Part shown: positions 54,513 through 63,527 of the stretch, piece after piece | Layout of the letters: each line of letters starts with the position of its first letter | Numbering within the stretch: the first letter of the stretch is position 1 | DNA from: Mesobacillus sp. AQ2 | GTDB lineage: Bacteria > Bacillota > Bacilli > Bacillales > Cytobacillaceae | Reading direction: 5' to 3' | NCBI RefSeq assembly: GCF_030122805.1 | Contig: NZ_CP126080.1 | Coordinates: 4,717,501 to 4,781,500, forward strand | DNA: 64,000 bases | The notes under the pieces: model-generated | Seen by the model: only the letters and a program-made list of their open reading frames with translations | Database searches by the model: none | Told to the model about the DNA's origin: nothing | Translations under genes and position numbers: made by a program

Positions 54513-56332
54513 TCATCCTCTGCACTCCGGTCATAAGGAAGAGTGAACTGAACGGTTGTTCCTTTCCCTTCCACACTGTCCGCCCATATCTTTCCTCCGT
54601 GGGCATTGACCATTTCCTTGGCAATCGCCAGTCCAAGACCGGTTCCGCCAAGTTTTCGTGTCCTGGCCTTATCGACTCGGTAGAAACGATCAAAAATCTT
54701 ATCAAGATTATCCTTAGGAATGCCGACACCTTCATCTGAGATACTTGCGACAATCTGATCATCCAGTTCTTTTACCTTGAATGTAATCGTCCCGCCCTCT
54801 GGTGAGTATTTCATTGCATTGGAAATGATATTGTCCAGTACCTGGGTGATTTTGTCTTCGTCTATTTCTACGAAAATGGCTTCACTGGGTAATTCCCTTA
54901 CAAAGGCTACATTTTGTTCCTTTGTCATTTCAAACCGATCAATGATTCGGTTAAAGAACACCGGAAAGTCCACCCACTCTTTTGAAAGACGGTAATCCAC
55001 ACTGTCCAGCTTGGAAAGCTGCAGCAAATCGTTAACCAGACGGATCATCCGCTCTGTTTCTCCTCTGGTGGTCTCCAGGAAGTTCGGGGCAATCTCCTCA
55101 TCACGCCATGCACCATCAGCCAATGCCTCCAAATAACTGCGCATAGTTGTCAGCGGAGTCCGCAATTCATGGGATACATTCGCAACGAATTCCCGTCTTT
55201 CCATATCGATTTTTTCTTGTTCAGTAACATCATAAAGAACCGCAATCAATCCATTTACAAAGCCGCTTTCCTTCTGGATAACCGAAAAATTCGCACGAAG
55301 GATAAATGGTTTACGTTTCGTACTGTAATCAAGGATGATAGAGTCTTTTTCCTGAAGCAAATCTTCAAAGCTATAATTTTCATCCAATCCAAGTACGGAA
55401 ACCAAAGGCTGTGAAAGCACTGTTTCACGTGAAACACCCAGCATTTGCTCAGCAGGATCATTGATCAGGATGATCCGCCCTTTGCGGTCCGTTGAAATGA
55501 CGCCATCCGTCATATAGGAAATAACGGAGCTGAGCTTTCTTTTCTCGCCTTCCGTAGTGGCCTGAGCCTCCTGCAGCTTCTTCGTCAGATTGTTAAAAGT
55601 AATCGCGAGTTGACCAATTTCATCGTAGCCATAAACTTTAACCTTCCTGGAAAAATTACCGCGTGTCATCGCCAGTGCCTGCTTGCGCATATCGGATATC
55701 GGCCTGGTGATTGTTTGTGCCAGTAAGATTCCCAGAATAGCTGTGAAAATCAGAGCAATCGCCGTTCCGGTAGCAAGGATTTTATTGATATCATTCATCT
55801 GTTTAAAAATATTATCAATCCTCGCCACAAGGTAGACCGCACCAATTGCTTCACTGTTATGCATGATAGGTGTGGATAGTACCCAAACTCTCTTATTCGA
55901 TTTTGGGTCCCACTGGATGACATCTTCATCTTCTTCAAAGATGATCGAACGCTTAATCTTGACATCAGGTGTTCTTTGGCCAACCAGCCCCTGATTGCTA
56001 GTGCTTGATGTTCCAAGTATTTTGAAACTGCTGCCGTCAATTACCCGGATTTCAGAAATATCATTGGTCTTATTATAATCACTTAATATTTGCCTAATTG
56101 CTTCCTCTTTCGTGGGATCTTCCTTCCCGCGTTCCTTGACCATTTCCTCCTGGAGATCATAGACCAGCAGGTCCACTCGGGATTTTACAGATTCCTGGTA
56201 ATTGGTCATTAAGGTCGTCTCGAGCTTGCGGACAAAATAAACTCCGATGATCTGCATCGCCACGAGAATAAGCAGGACATATATAAGCACAAATTTAAGG
56301 TGTATGGAGCGAAAAAAACCGACTTTTTTCAT
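54503..56332 (-). CDS. walK: Essential sensor histidine kinase WalK
   Basis: A 609-residue kinase. Two membrane helices (about 11-31 and 183-203) flank an external PAS-like domain. They are followed by HAMP, a cytoplasmic PAS (about 265-370), HisKA with VSHELRTPLTT and His near residue 388, and the ATPase domain (NIISNAMKYSPEGG, GTGLGLAIAKEM). It senses cell-wall state and phosphorylates WalR. It lies 8 bp after walR. Confidence 0.96.
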   Translation of the reverse strand: MKKVGFFRSIHLKFVLIYVLLILVAMQIIGVYFVRKLETTLMTNYQESVKSRVDLLVYDLQEEMVKERGKEDPTKEEAIRQILSDYNKTNDISEIRVIDGSSFKILGTSSTSNQGLVGQRTPDVKIKRSIIFEEDEDVIQWDPKSNKRVWVLSTPIMHNSEAIGAVYLVARIDNIFKQMNDINKILATGTAIALIFTAILGILLAQTITRPISDMRKQALAMTRGNFSRKVKVYGYDEIGQLAITFNNLTKKLQEAQATTEGEKRKLSSVISYMTDGVISTDRKGRIILINDPAEQMLGVSRETVLSQPLVSVLGLDENYSFEDLLQEKDSIILDYSTKRKPFILRANFSVIQKESGFVNGLIAVLYDVTEQEKIDMERREFVANVSHELRTPLTTMRSYLEALADGAWRDEEIAPNFLETTRGETERMIRLVNDLLQLSKLDSVDYRLSKEWVDFPVFFNRIIDRFEMTKEQNVAFVRELPSEAIFVEIDEDKITQVLDNIISNAMKYSPEGGTITFKVKELDDQIVASISDEGVGIPKDNLDKIFDRFYRVDKARTRKLGGTGLGLAIAKEMVNAHGGKIWADSVEGKGTTVQFTLPYDRSAEDDWS

Positions 56333-56340
56333 CCCTGTTC

Positions 56341-57051
56341 TTACTCCTGCTCAGAGTTTCTTAAATAGTAGCCTACTCCTCGTCTTGTCACGATCCACGT
56401 TGGATGACTAGGATTATCTTCGATTTTTTCACGAAGACGTCTTACAGTAACGTCAACGGTACGAACGTCGCCATAATAATCATAACCCCAAACCGTTTGA
56501 AGAAGATGCTCCCTCGTCATGACTTGTCCAATATGCTTGGCAAGATAATGGAGCAGTTCGAATTCACGATGCGTCAATTCAATTGTTTCTCCTCGTTTGG
56601 AAACAACGTAAGCATCAGGATGGATCGTCAAAGAACCGACACTAATTTCATTTGATTCCTCTTGCTCATCCTCTTTGACTGCATTCGCCTGGTGGCGGCG
56701 AAGATTCGCTTTTACCCTTGCAATCAATTCTCTCGTGCTGAACGGCTTCGTGACATAATCATCCGCTCCAAGCTCAAGGCCGAGAACCTTATCGATCTCT
56801 GAATCCTTGGCCGTCAACATGATAATTGGCATCTCATACTTCTTGCGGACTTCGCGGCAGACTTCCATGCCATCGCGCAAAGGCAGCATGATATCAAGCA
56901 GGATCAAATCAGGCTGTACTTCCTCGACCATTTCAACTGCCTGATTTCCATCATATGCACAGTAAACATCGTAACCTTCCTTTTTTAAATTGAACTGCAG
57001 GATATCTGCAATTGGTTTCTCATCATCTACAACCAGAATTTTCTTCTCCAT
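56341..57051 (-). CDS. walR: Essential response regulator WalR
   Basis: A 236-residue OmpR-type regulator with phospho-acceptor Asp53 in LILLDIMLP and a winged-helix domain ending [12 protein letters not shown]. It controls autolysins and other wall genes through direct repeats of TGTWAH spaced 5 bp. First gene of walRKHIJ; the operon is transcribed away from the origin. Confidence 0.97.
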   Translation of the reverse strand: MEKKILVVDDEKPIADILQFNLKKEGYDVYCAYDGNQAVEMVEEVQPDLILLDIMLPLRDGMEVCREVRKKYEMPIIMLTAKDSEIDKVLGLELGADDYVTKPFSTRELIARVKANLRRHQANAVKEDEQEESNEISVGSLTIHPDAYVVSKRGETIELTHREFELLHYLAKHIGQVMTREHLLQTVWGYDYYGDVRTVDVTVRRLREKIEDNPSHPTWIVTRRGVGYYLRNSEQE

Positions 57052-57265
57052 ACCAATTCTCCTTTTAAAAACATATTATCATTCGTATATGAAAAATCTT
57101 CTCTTTTTTAAAAATGCTATCTTATCTATTTTACTGTAAAACAGAGAAAAACTGAATTTTTCTGTTATACAACTTCTATTCTTCTCTTCCCAATTGTACC
57201 AATCCTGCCCATAACATTAAAATAACTGGCTTATATCCGTACTATACCAAAGAGGGACCTGTAAT

Positions 57266-57300
57266 AAAAAAAGTCTCTAGTTTGGCTAGAGACTTTTTTA
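57266..57300 (-). terminator. Terminator of the M23 peptidase gene
   Basis: AAAAAAAGTCTCTAG and CTAGAGACTTTTTT form a perfect stem between the M23 gene and walR. Confidence 0.9.
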
Positions 57301-57310
57301 TGTTTCAATT

Positions 57311-58798
57311 TTATCTGCTTAATTTAGACAACGGGTCAATAATCCTGCCGTTTTGATAAACTTCAAAATGAAGATGGATACCAGTGGAGTTTCCGGTTCT
57401 TCCCATAACACCGATTTGTGAACCGCGAGCAACTGTCTGACCTACGTTTACAGAGATGGATGCAAGGTGAGCATACATAGTACGGTAGCCGTTATTGTGA
57501 TCGACAATGATTTTATTGCCATATCCATCGCCCTTGTTACCAGCATATACTACGGTTCCGTTATCCGCTGCCTTGATTGTGTAATTACTCGGCCTAGCGA
57601 TATCGATACCTTTGTGCATCCTGCTCCAGCGGTAACCCTGACGGCTTGAGATGTAACCGCCATTCGTGGGCCATGCAAATGTACCGTCTCCACGGGAAGG
57701 CATAACCTTGGTTCCTTTGACGATAACTTCCTTCACAGGCTCCTCAAGTACAGATTCTTTGATGACTTCCTTCTTGATTACCCTGCCATTTTGTTCAGTC
57801 AGTGAGTAGGTGATGCCCTTCATACCAACTTTGCCTTCCTGCTTCTTCTTAGTATCACCCTTAGGCATTGCAGGATCTTCAATGACTTCTTTTTCGAAAG
57901 CCACTTCTTCCTTAGCATATACTTGACGGTCGACAACCACTTCAACGAAAGGCTTTAAAACAGTTACATTCAGCTCTTGACCAGGCTTAAGGACGGAATT
58001 TTCATCCAACCCTTTATTTAATGAAAGCAACTGGGCAAGCTCCAGATTGTGGTCACTTGCAATGCTTCCCAATACATCTCCTTCTTTAACCCGATACTTC
58101 TGTTCTTCAAGAGTACCTTTTTTAAGTAGCTCTACAGCTTCCTTAACAGAAAGTATCTTCTCAGGAGCAACTTTTTCTTTTGATTGTGAAACTTCCTGGG
58201 TAAAACTAGCGTCTAATAAACGAGTTTCATTTTCTTTTACTTCGGGTAATGGTAGATTAGGAGAATTTTTTTTACTCTCCACTTCAGCCAACTCTTCTTT
58301 GGTAATGTATTCAAGCATTAAGGTTTTGAGTACTTCATCAGCTGCTTCCTGGTCTTTTAGATAAGCAACAGGTTTGTCACCAATCACTAAAGCTGAAGCA
58401 TCTGCCTGGACATTAATCTGGCTCTTAAGTTCAGCCAATACTTCACTTGTATTGGAGTCTTTTGCAGAACTGAACACTTGCTCAGGAATATAAGATACAT
58501 CTACCCCTAGATCGACATCCAGGTCCGCATAATCCTTCTTGGCAGCTGCTAACTCAGCTTCAACCAGTTTCTCCACTTGCGTTTTGTCTGCTACAGTTCC
58601 TGCAAATTTATCATTTACATATACGTAAAATACGGTCGTTGTTGTTAATTTAGATTCTGCCGCATGTGCCGCATTTCCCGCACCAAAAGACAATGCAGCT
58701 ACAGTAACCGCAGCCATGATTGACTTTTTTATTGCTGGCTTCATCTCTTTAGATGTTTTGCCGGCAAGATTGGACAGCCTATGTTTTAAATTATTCAT
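57311..58798 (-). CDS. Secreted M23 peptidase with LysM and G5 domains
   Basis: A 495-residue protein. A basic N-terminus and hydrophobic stretch ending AGNAAHAAE form a signal peptide (about 20-48). A region of unknown fold is followed by a LysM domain (about 232-280, YRVKEGDVLGSIASDHNLE), a G5 domain (about 285-360) and a C-terminal M23 domain (about 375-490). MHKGIDIA and HLHFEVYQ hold the zinc ligands. It should bind peptidoglycan and cut peptide bridges. The ATG at 58798 has AGGAGG upstream; the longer frame to 58825 includes it. A WalR-like box upstream fits its position next to walR. Confidence 0.88.
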   Translation of the reverse strand: MNNLKHRLSNLAGKTSKEMKPAIKKSIMAAVTVAALSFGAGNAAHAAESKLTTTTVFYVYVNDKFAGTVADKTQVEKLVEAELAAAKKDYADLDVDLGVDVSYIPEQVFSSAKDSNTSEVLAELKSQINVQADASALVIGDKPVAYLKDQEAADEVLKTLMLEYITKEELAEVESKKNSPNLPLPEVKENETRLLDASFTQEVSQSKEKVAPEKILSVKEAVELLKKGTLEEQKYRVKEGDVLGSIASDHNLELAQLLSLNKGLDENSVLKPGQELNVTVLKPFVEVVVDRQVYAKEEVAFEKEVIEDPAMPKGDTKKKQEGKVGMKGITYSLTEQNGRVIKKEVIKESVLEEPVKEVIVKGTKVMPSRGDGTFAWPTNGGYISSRQGYRWSRMHKGIDIARPSNYTIKAADNGTVVYAGNKGDGYGNKIIVDHNNGYRTMYAHLASISVNVGQTVARGSQIGVMGRTGNSTGIHLHFEVYQNGRIIDPLSKLSR

Positions 58799-58915
58799 CC
58801 TGATCCTCCTACAACGGTCAAACACTATTAGTCTAGTTCTATATAACTATTATCTGATAATTGTACCTTTATACTTTACCATATAATGTCTCGCAGGGAA
58901 GATTAGTCTTCATTA

Positions 58916-58932
58916 TGTAACAAAAATGTATA
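58916..58932 (+). promoter_or_regulatory. Candidate WalR box
   Basis: TGTAAC-AAAAA-TGTATA fits the WalR consensus TGTWAH-N5-TGTWAH at 11 of 12 positions. It lies about 120 bp upstream of the M23 gene start, on the plus strand, opposite to the gene. WalR sites can act in either orientation as activator or repressor sites. Confidence 0.4.
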
Positions 58933-59141
58933 ATAGCTGACATTTTATTACGTTTTTTGTCAGATAAATGCCATTTTGTATCGATCTATTTTCCTATCTT
59001 CCACGCGCAAAATAAGCCAAAAACCTAGTAATATCAGGGTATTCCCCTACTTTTGAATGAAAGTTTTTGAACCTTCTTGTTAAATCCAATACAAACATGT
59101 TAATAATAGGAAGATTACCGACTTTATTACAAAAGTATTAC

Positions 59142-59181
59142 AAAAAAAAGAGAGCATGTCTTTAGACACGCTCCCTTTTTT
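59142..59181 (-). terminator. Terminator of the tRNA cluster
   Basis: GGGAGCGTGTC and GACATGCTCTC form a stem on the minus strand directly after tRNA-Phe, followed by eight T. Confidence 0.88.
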
Positions 59182-59183
59182 AA

Positions 59184-59256
59184 TGGCTCAGGACGGAATC
59201 GAACCGCCGACACAAGGATTTTCAGTCCTTTGCTCTACCGACTGAGCTACTGAGCC
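59184..59256 (-). tRNA. tRNA-Phe (GAA)
   Basis: The 73-nt cloverleaf runs from GGCTCAGTAGCTCAG through the anticodon loop CTGAAAA, anticodon GAA, to GGTTCGATTCCG and CTGAGCCA. The acceptor stem GGCTCAG/CTGAGCC is perfect. CCA is not encoded. It is the last gene of the tRNA cluster. Confidence 0.95.
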
Positions 59257-59292
59257 AAGATGATATTATGTTCCCTAAACTATGTGTTGATT

Positions 59293-59393
59293 AAGTCCTT
59301 TGCTCGAATGACCTTCCGGTCTTTCTCGCAGGTTGCCGCTGGAGCTTAGTCGAGGATGTGAGCAACCTGCTCTACCGACTGAGCTACTGAGCC
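59293..59393 (-). pseudogene. tRNA-Phe 5'-half chimera with 62-nt insert
   Basis: The first 26 nt equal the 5' end of tRNA-Phe (GGCTCAGTAGCTCAGTCGG to GAGCA). A 62-nt insert (59306-59367) follows, beginning GGTTGC and containing GCGGCAACCTGCGAGAAA and GACCGGAAGGTC. The tRNA sequence then resumes with GAGCAAAGGACT before diverging. TGCTC on the plus strand (59301-59305 and 59368-59372) flanks the insert as a 5-bp duplication. It cannot form a tRNA. The insert recurs at 59666-59726. Confidence 0.85.
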
Positions 59394-59424
59394 ATAATAA
59401 TATTCAATTAAATATGTAATAAGG

Positions 59425-59496
59425 TGACCCCTACGGGATTCGAACCCGTGTTACCGCCGTGAAAGGGCGGTGTCTTAACCGCTTGACCAAGGGGCC
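59425..59496 (-). tRNA. tRNA-Glu (TTC)
   Basis: A 72-nt cloverleaf from GGCCCCTTGGTCAAGCGG, anticodon arm CGCCCTTTCACGGCGG with anticodon TTC, T-arm CGGGTTCGAATCCCG, acceptor end AGGGGTCA. CC follows but the full CCA is not encoded. Confidence 0.95.
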
Positions 59497-59537
59497 ATAT
59501 AAAAATAGCAACCAAAATGATTGACCTGAAAAAGCAA

Positions 59538-59613
59538 TGGTGAGCCATGAAGGACTCGAACCTTCGACCCTCTGATTAAAAGTCAGATGCTCTACCGACT
59601 GAGCTAATGGCTC
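59538..59613 (-). tRNA. tRNA-Lys (TTT)
   Basis: Cloverleaf from GAGCCATTAGCTCAG, anticodon loop CTTTTAA with anticodon TTT, T-arm AAGGTTCGAGTCCTT, acceptor ATGGCTCA followed by an encoded CCA. First intact tRNA of the cluster. Confidence 0.95.
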
Positions 59614-59654
59614 GCTATATAATCATCTTACTCCCATAACTGGGTTGGAGGTGG

Positions 59655-59751
59655 AACCTGTGCTCAAAAGACCTTCGGTATTTCTCGCAGGTTGCCGCTG
59701 AAGCATTTTCAGTGAAGTTAGCAACCCTCTACCGACTGAGCTAATGGCTCC
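59655..59751 (-). pseudogene. tRNA-Lys 5'-half chimera with 61-nt insert
   Basis: The first 25 nt (GGAGCCATTAGCTCAGTCGG then TAGAG) copy the 5' half of tRNA-Lys. The insert at 59666-59726 is the same element as in the Phe chimera: GGTTGC, GCGGCAACCTGCGAGAAA, ACCGAAGGT. After it comes GAGCACAGG, a tRNA-like stub, and then unrelated sequence. Within the insert CTGAA/TTCAG makes an extra stem not conserved in sequence in the other copy. The target duplication is degraded here. Confidence 0.85.
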
Positions 59752-59942
59752 TATAAATGTTTATCATTTTTTGTCGAATTAGTGACAACGTTGTTTATAT
59801 TACCATAGCAATTTGTCTTTTGTATATATTTTTTATAAACTTTTTTTACTTTTTTCTTTTATCCTGCAATTCCCCTTCGAATTCAGTAGTAATTCTTCTG
59901 AATTTGAATATTTCTTGCTCGAAAATTACATAGTTACTGGCT

Positions 59943-60040
59943 AATTCCGCGAACATATGGACTATTCCCGCGAGTCAGACTGGCATTCCCGCGGAATCAC
60001 ACATTAATTCCGTGAATTCAACCCATAATTCCGCGACTTG
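59943..60040. repeat. 21-bp tandem array E (ATTCCGCGA)
   Basis: ATTCCGCGA or ATTCCCGCGA-like cores recur at 59944, 59964, 59985, 60007 and 60028, about 21 bp apart, five units with variable linkers. The array lies between the tRNA cluster and purA. The unit differs from the 20-21-bp array at 8.8 kb (ATTGGCGA) but shares the ATT-GC-core-GA form and direction. Confidence 0.8.
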
Positions 60041-60072
60041 GAAAACGGCTGGAAAACCGGCCGCAACAATAA

Positions 60073-60110
60073 AATAAGCCCCCGATCTCCATGATCAGGG
60101 GCTTATTTTT
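60073..60110 (-). terminator. Terminator of purA
   Basis: AAGCCCCTGATC and GATCGGGGGCTT form a stem on the minus strand, followed by ATTTTATTG. Confidence 0.85.
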
Positions 60111-60117
60111 AGCTAAA

Positions 60118-61407
60118 TTATGATCTCCAAGGGCTGCGCACGACGTTTGTCTGGGTGCGGTCTGGACCGACTGAGAAAATAGATAATGGAATACCTGTCA
60201 GCTGTGAAATGCGTTCGAGATAGTGTCTTGCATTTTCCGGCAGTTCATCGAGTGACTTCACGCCTGTGATGTCTTCGGTCCAGCCTGGCAGTTCTTCGTA
60301 GACTGGTTCGCATTCAGCGAGTGCCTTCAGGCTTGCAGGGAACTCTTCGATCAATTCACCTTTATAGCGATAGGCCACACAAATTTTAAGCGTTTCAATC
60401 CCAGTCAGAACATCGATGGAATTCAAGGATAGGTCCGTGATTCCGCTGACTCGGCGGGCATGGCGGACGACGACGCTGTCGAACCAGCCAACGCGGCGCG
60501 GGCGGCCTGTCGTTGTCCCGTACTCGCGGCCTACTTCACGAATCTGGTTTCCAATTTCATTGTCCAGTTCAGTTGGGAACGGACCATCACCTACGCGAGT
60601 CGTATAGGCTTTGGAAACACCTACAATATGAGTGATTTTCGTTGGCCCTACTCCAGACCCGATTGTCACTCCGCCAGCAACTGGATTGGAAGAGGTAACA
60701 AAGGGATATGTACCCTGGTCGATATCAAGCATTACTCCCTGTGCGCCTTCAAACAGCACTCGGCGGCCTTCGTCCAATGCATCATTTAAAACGACGGAAG
60801 TGTCAACAACATAATGCTTAATTTGCTGGCCATATTCATAATACTCATCCAGAATGTCCTCAATCTTGAATCCTTCTGTCTCATAAATGCGTTCAAGGAG
60901 GCGATTTTTTTCTTCAAGGTTGCGGGTAAGCTTTTCTTCAAATACTTCACGATCCAGCAAGTCAGCAATCCTGATTCCTATACGGGCAGCCTTGTCCATG
61001 TACGCTGGGCCGATCCCCTTTTTTGTCGTGCCAATCTTATTGGCACCCTTGCTTGCTTCTTCCACTTCATCAAGCTTCAGATGATATGGCAGGATAACAT
61101 GGGCGCGGTTGCTGATTCGAAGATTGTCAGTGGAGACGTCCTTATCGTGAAGATAGGCAAGTTCCTTTACAAGTGCTTTTGGATCGACAACCATTCCGTT
61201 TCCGATGACGCTGATTTTCTCTTTATAAAAAATTCCTGATGGAATCAAATGCAGTTTATATGTTTCACCATTGAACTTGATTGTATGGCCTGCGTTGTTT
61301 CCCCCCTGATAACGGGCAATCACTTCGGCATTTTCTGAAAGGAAATCTGTGATTTTTCCCTTTCCTTCGTCTCCCCATTGTGTTCCAACTACTACTACGG
61401 ATGACAT
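60118..61407 (-). CDS. purA: Adenylosuccinate synthetase
   Basis: A 429-residue enzyme joining IMP and aspartate with GTP to make adenylosuccinate, the first step from IMP to AMP. The P-loop is [11 protein letters not shown], with [14 protein letters not shown] and [13 protein letters not shown]. Full family length. It lies between dnaB and the tRNAs as in B. subtilis. PurBox-like sequences lie upstream. Confidence 0.97.
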   Translation of the reverse strand: MSSVVVVGTQWGDEGKGKITDFLSENAEVIARYQGGNNAGHTIKFNGETYKLHLIPSGIFYKEKISVIGNGMVVDPKALVKELAYLHDKDVSTDNLRISNRAHVILPYHLKLDEVEEASKGANKIGTTKKGIGPAYMDKAARIGIRIADLLDREVFEEKLTRNLEEKNRLLERIYETEGFKIEDILDEYYEYGQQIKHYVVDTSVVLNDALDEGRRVLFEGAQGVMLDIDQGTYPFVTSSNPVAGGVTIGSGVGPTKITHIVGVSKAYTTRVGDGPFPTELDNEIGNQIREVGREYGTTTGRPRRVGWFDSVVVRHARRVSGITDLSLNSIDVLTGIETLKICVAYRYKGELIEEFPASLKALAECEPVYEELPGWTEDITGVKSLDELPENARHYLERISQLTGIPLSIFSVGPDRTQTNVVRSPWRS

Positions 61408-61492
61408 ATAAAAAGCACCTCCAAAGGTAATACGGTTATTTTTCCGTTTGAAACATATAAAGTTTACCAGTAATCATGGGGGTAAGTCAATA

Positions 61493-61538
61493 AAACACGA
61501 ACATTAAATTTATATAACAATTCTTTCGTTCGTAAAAT
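61493..61538 (-). promoter_or_regulatory. Paired PurBox-like sites upstream of purA
   Basis: AAACACGAACATT (61493-61505) matches the PurBox AWWWCCGAACWWT at 11 of 13 positions. A weaker inverted copy around CGTTCGTAAAA (61524-61538) has the core CGAAC on the other strand. Inverted PurBox pairs are how PurR controls pur genes in Bacillus. Confidence 0.55.
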
Positions 61539-61562
61539 TAACTTGAATAATTGATTAAAGAT

Positions 61563-61598
61563 AAAAAAAAGAGAATTAACCAAACTGGTCAATTCTCA
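61563..61598 (-). terminator. Terminator of dnaB
   Basis: GAGAATTGACC and GGTTAATTCTC pair on the minus strand, followed by eight T. Confidence 0.85.
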
Positions 61599-62963
61599 TT
61601 ATGCCCCGGGTGGAGCGTACGATTCGTCATATCGGTTTTCAATGTTGACGAATTTATTGTATTCTTTTACAAAGGCTAGCTTCACGGTTCCTGTCGGGCC
61701 GTTACGCTGCTTGGCAATGATGATTTCGATGATATTCTTGTCTTCGGATTCCTTATCATAGTAATCATCACGATACAGGAACGCAACGATATCGGCATCC
61801 TGCTCGATTGATCCGGATTCACGGATATCGGACATCATCGGACGCTTGTCCTGACGTTGTTCCACGCCACGGGACAGCTGCGACAAGGCGATGACTGGAA
61901 CCTGCAGTTCACGTGCCAGCTGCTTGAGGGAACGTGAGATTTCCGATACTTCCTGCTGGCGGTTTTCGCCAGCACGGCCGCTTCCAAGGATCAGCTGCAA
62001 GTAGTCGATCATGATCATGCCAAGACCTTGTTCCTGCTTTAGACGGCGGCATTTGGAACGGATATCAGTAATCCTGACACCCGGGGTATCATCAATGAAA
62101 ATCCCTGCATTGGACAGGCTGCCCATTGCCATCGTCAGCTTGCCCCAGTCTTCATCATTTAGGGATCCAGTACGCAGTCTCTGGGCATCAATATTTCCCT
62201 CAGCACAGAGTACACGCATGACAAGCTGTTCCGCACCCATCTCCAAACTGAAAATCGCGACATTCTCCCCTGTCTTTTTCGCAACATTCTGGGCGATGTT
62301 CAGGGCGAACGCTGTTTTACCAACAGAAGGACGGGCACCCACGATGATCAGGTCATTCCGCTGGAAACCGGCGGTCATACGGTCAAGCTCAGCAAAACCA
62401 GTTTCCAGCCCGGTGATATCCCCTTTACGGTTATGCATTTCCTCGATATTATCATAAGTCCGGACAAGGACATCTTTTATATTGTGGAACGCCCCGCCGC
62501 CTTTGCGCTGGGCAACCTCCATGATGTTCTTTTCTGCCTCGGCCAGCAATGCTTCAACTTCATCTTCACGCATATAGCCATCTTCAGCAATGCCTGAAGC
62601 AGTGCGGATCAGCCTTCTCAGCAGCGATTTTTCTTCTACGATTCTAGCATAATACTCTATGTTTGCTGCAGTCGGCACGGACGCAGCCAATTCACTTAGA
62701 TAGCTGACCCCTCCAACATCCTCAATCAGCTTGGAAGATGCCAGGTTCTCCGTGACAGTCACGAGGTCAATTGCTTTCCCTTTATCATTCAAATCCAGCA
62801 TGACGCTGAATATTTTCTGGTGTGCCACACGATAAAAATCATCTGGTAACAGGATTTCTGAAGCAAGAGTTAAAGCTGATGGCTCTAAAAAAATTGCACC
62901 AAGTACGGCTTGTTCCGCTTCCATATTTTGCGGCGGAAGTCGATCCGCGAATAATTCACTCAT
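61599..62963 (-). CDS. dnaB: Replicative DNA helicase (DnaB; DnaC in B. subtilis)
   Basis: A 454-residue hexameric helicase. The N-terminal domain starts PPQNMEAEQAVLGAIFLEP, the RecA-like domain has Walker A GARPSVGKTAFAL and Walker B MIMIDYLQLI, and the C-terminal arginine-finger region has IAKQRNGPTGTVKLAF. It unwinds DNA at the replication fork. It follows rplI in the conserved order. Confidence 0.97.
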   Translation of the reverse strand: MSELFADRLPPQNMEAEQAVLGAIFLEPSALTLASEILLPDDFYRVAHQKIFSVMLDLNDKGKAIDLVTVTENLASSKLIEDVGGVSYLSELAASVPTAANIEYYARIVEEKSLLRRLIRTASGIAEDGYMREDEVEALLAEAEKNIMEVAQRKGGGAFHNIKDVLVRTYDNIEEMHNRKGDITGLETGFAELDRMTAGFQRNDLIIVGARPSVGKTAFALNIAQNVAKKTGENVAIFSLEMGAEQLVMRVLCAEGNIDAQRLRTGSLNDEDWGKLTMAMGSLSNAGIFIDDTPGVRITDIRSKCRRLKQEQGLGMIMIDYLQLILGSGRAGENRQQEVSEISRSLKQLARELQVPVIALSQLSRGVEQRQDKRPMMSDIRESGSIEQDADIVAFLYRDDYYDKESEDKNIIEIIIAKQRNGPTGTVKLAFVKEYNKFVNIENRYDESYAPPGA

Positions 62964-62994
62964 CTGCCAGCCCCCTTACACAATTACTGTAATT

Positions 62995-63028
62995 GAAAAA
63001 AAGTGATCAGCTGAACCGATCACCTATT
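62995..63028 (-). terminator. Hairpin with T-tract between rplI and dnaB
   Basis: GGTGATCGGTTCAG and CTGATCAC pair on the minus strand, followed by TTTTTTT. It may reduce read-through from rplI into dnaB. Confidence 0.6.
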
Positions 63029-63077
63029 TCTGTAACTATATTATTTTATCATGTTTAAGACTATATGGAACTGTAAA

Positions 63078-63527
63078 TTATTTTCCTTCTTTTACATGGA
63101 CATTCAATGTTGCCTGAACTTCTTTATGAAGCTTTACAGGAACTTTTGTGTATCCTAGTGTGCGGATAGCATCCTGCATTTCGATTTTGCGCTTATCAAG
63201 CTTGATTTTATGCGCTTTTTGCAGTTCATCAGCAATCTGCTTGCTTGTGATTGAACCGAAAAGACGGCCGTCCTCACCGGACTTTGCAGATAATTCAACT
63301 GTTACTTTTTCCAGCTTTTCCTTCAATGCCTTCGCATCCTCAAGCTCCTGCTGGGCCATTTTCTCTTCTTTCTTCTGCTGTGCGCTCAGGGAACTCATTG
63401 CGGCCTGATTGGCTTCTACAGCAAGCCCCTGCTTGATCAGGAAGTTATGAGCATAGCCGTCTGCCACATTTTTGATTTCGCCTTTTTTGCCTTTTCCTTT
63501 AACGTCCTTCAAAAAGATTACTTTCAT
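63078..63527 (-). CDS. rplI: Ribosomal protein bL9
   Basis: A 149-residue large-subunit protein. The N-terminal domain [18 protein letters not shown] and [20 protein letters not shown] binds 23S rRNA, a long charged helix follows (about 45-80), and the C-terminal domain has [18 protein letters not shown]. Normal length. Its ATG overlaps the gdpP stop by 4 bp. Confidence 0.97.
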   Translation of the reverse strand: MKVIFLKDVKGKGKKGEIKNVADGYAHNFLIKQGLAVEANQAAMSSLSAQQKKEEKMAQQELEDAKALKEKLEKVTVELSAKSGEDGRLFGSITSKQIADELQKAHKIKLDKRKIEMQDAIRTLGYTKVPVKLHKEVQATLNVHVKEGK

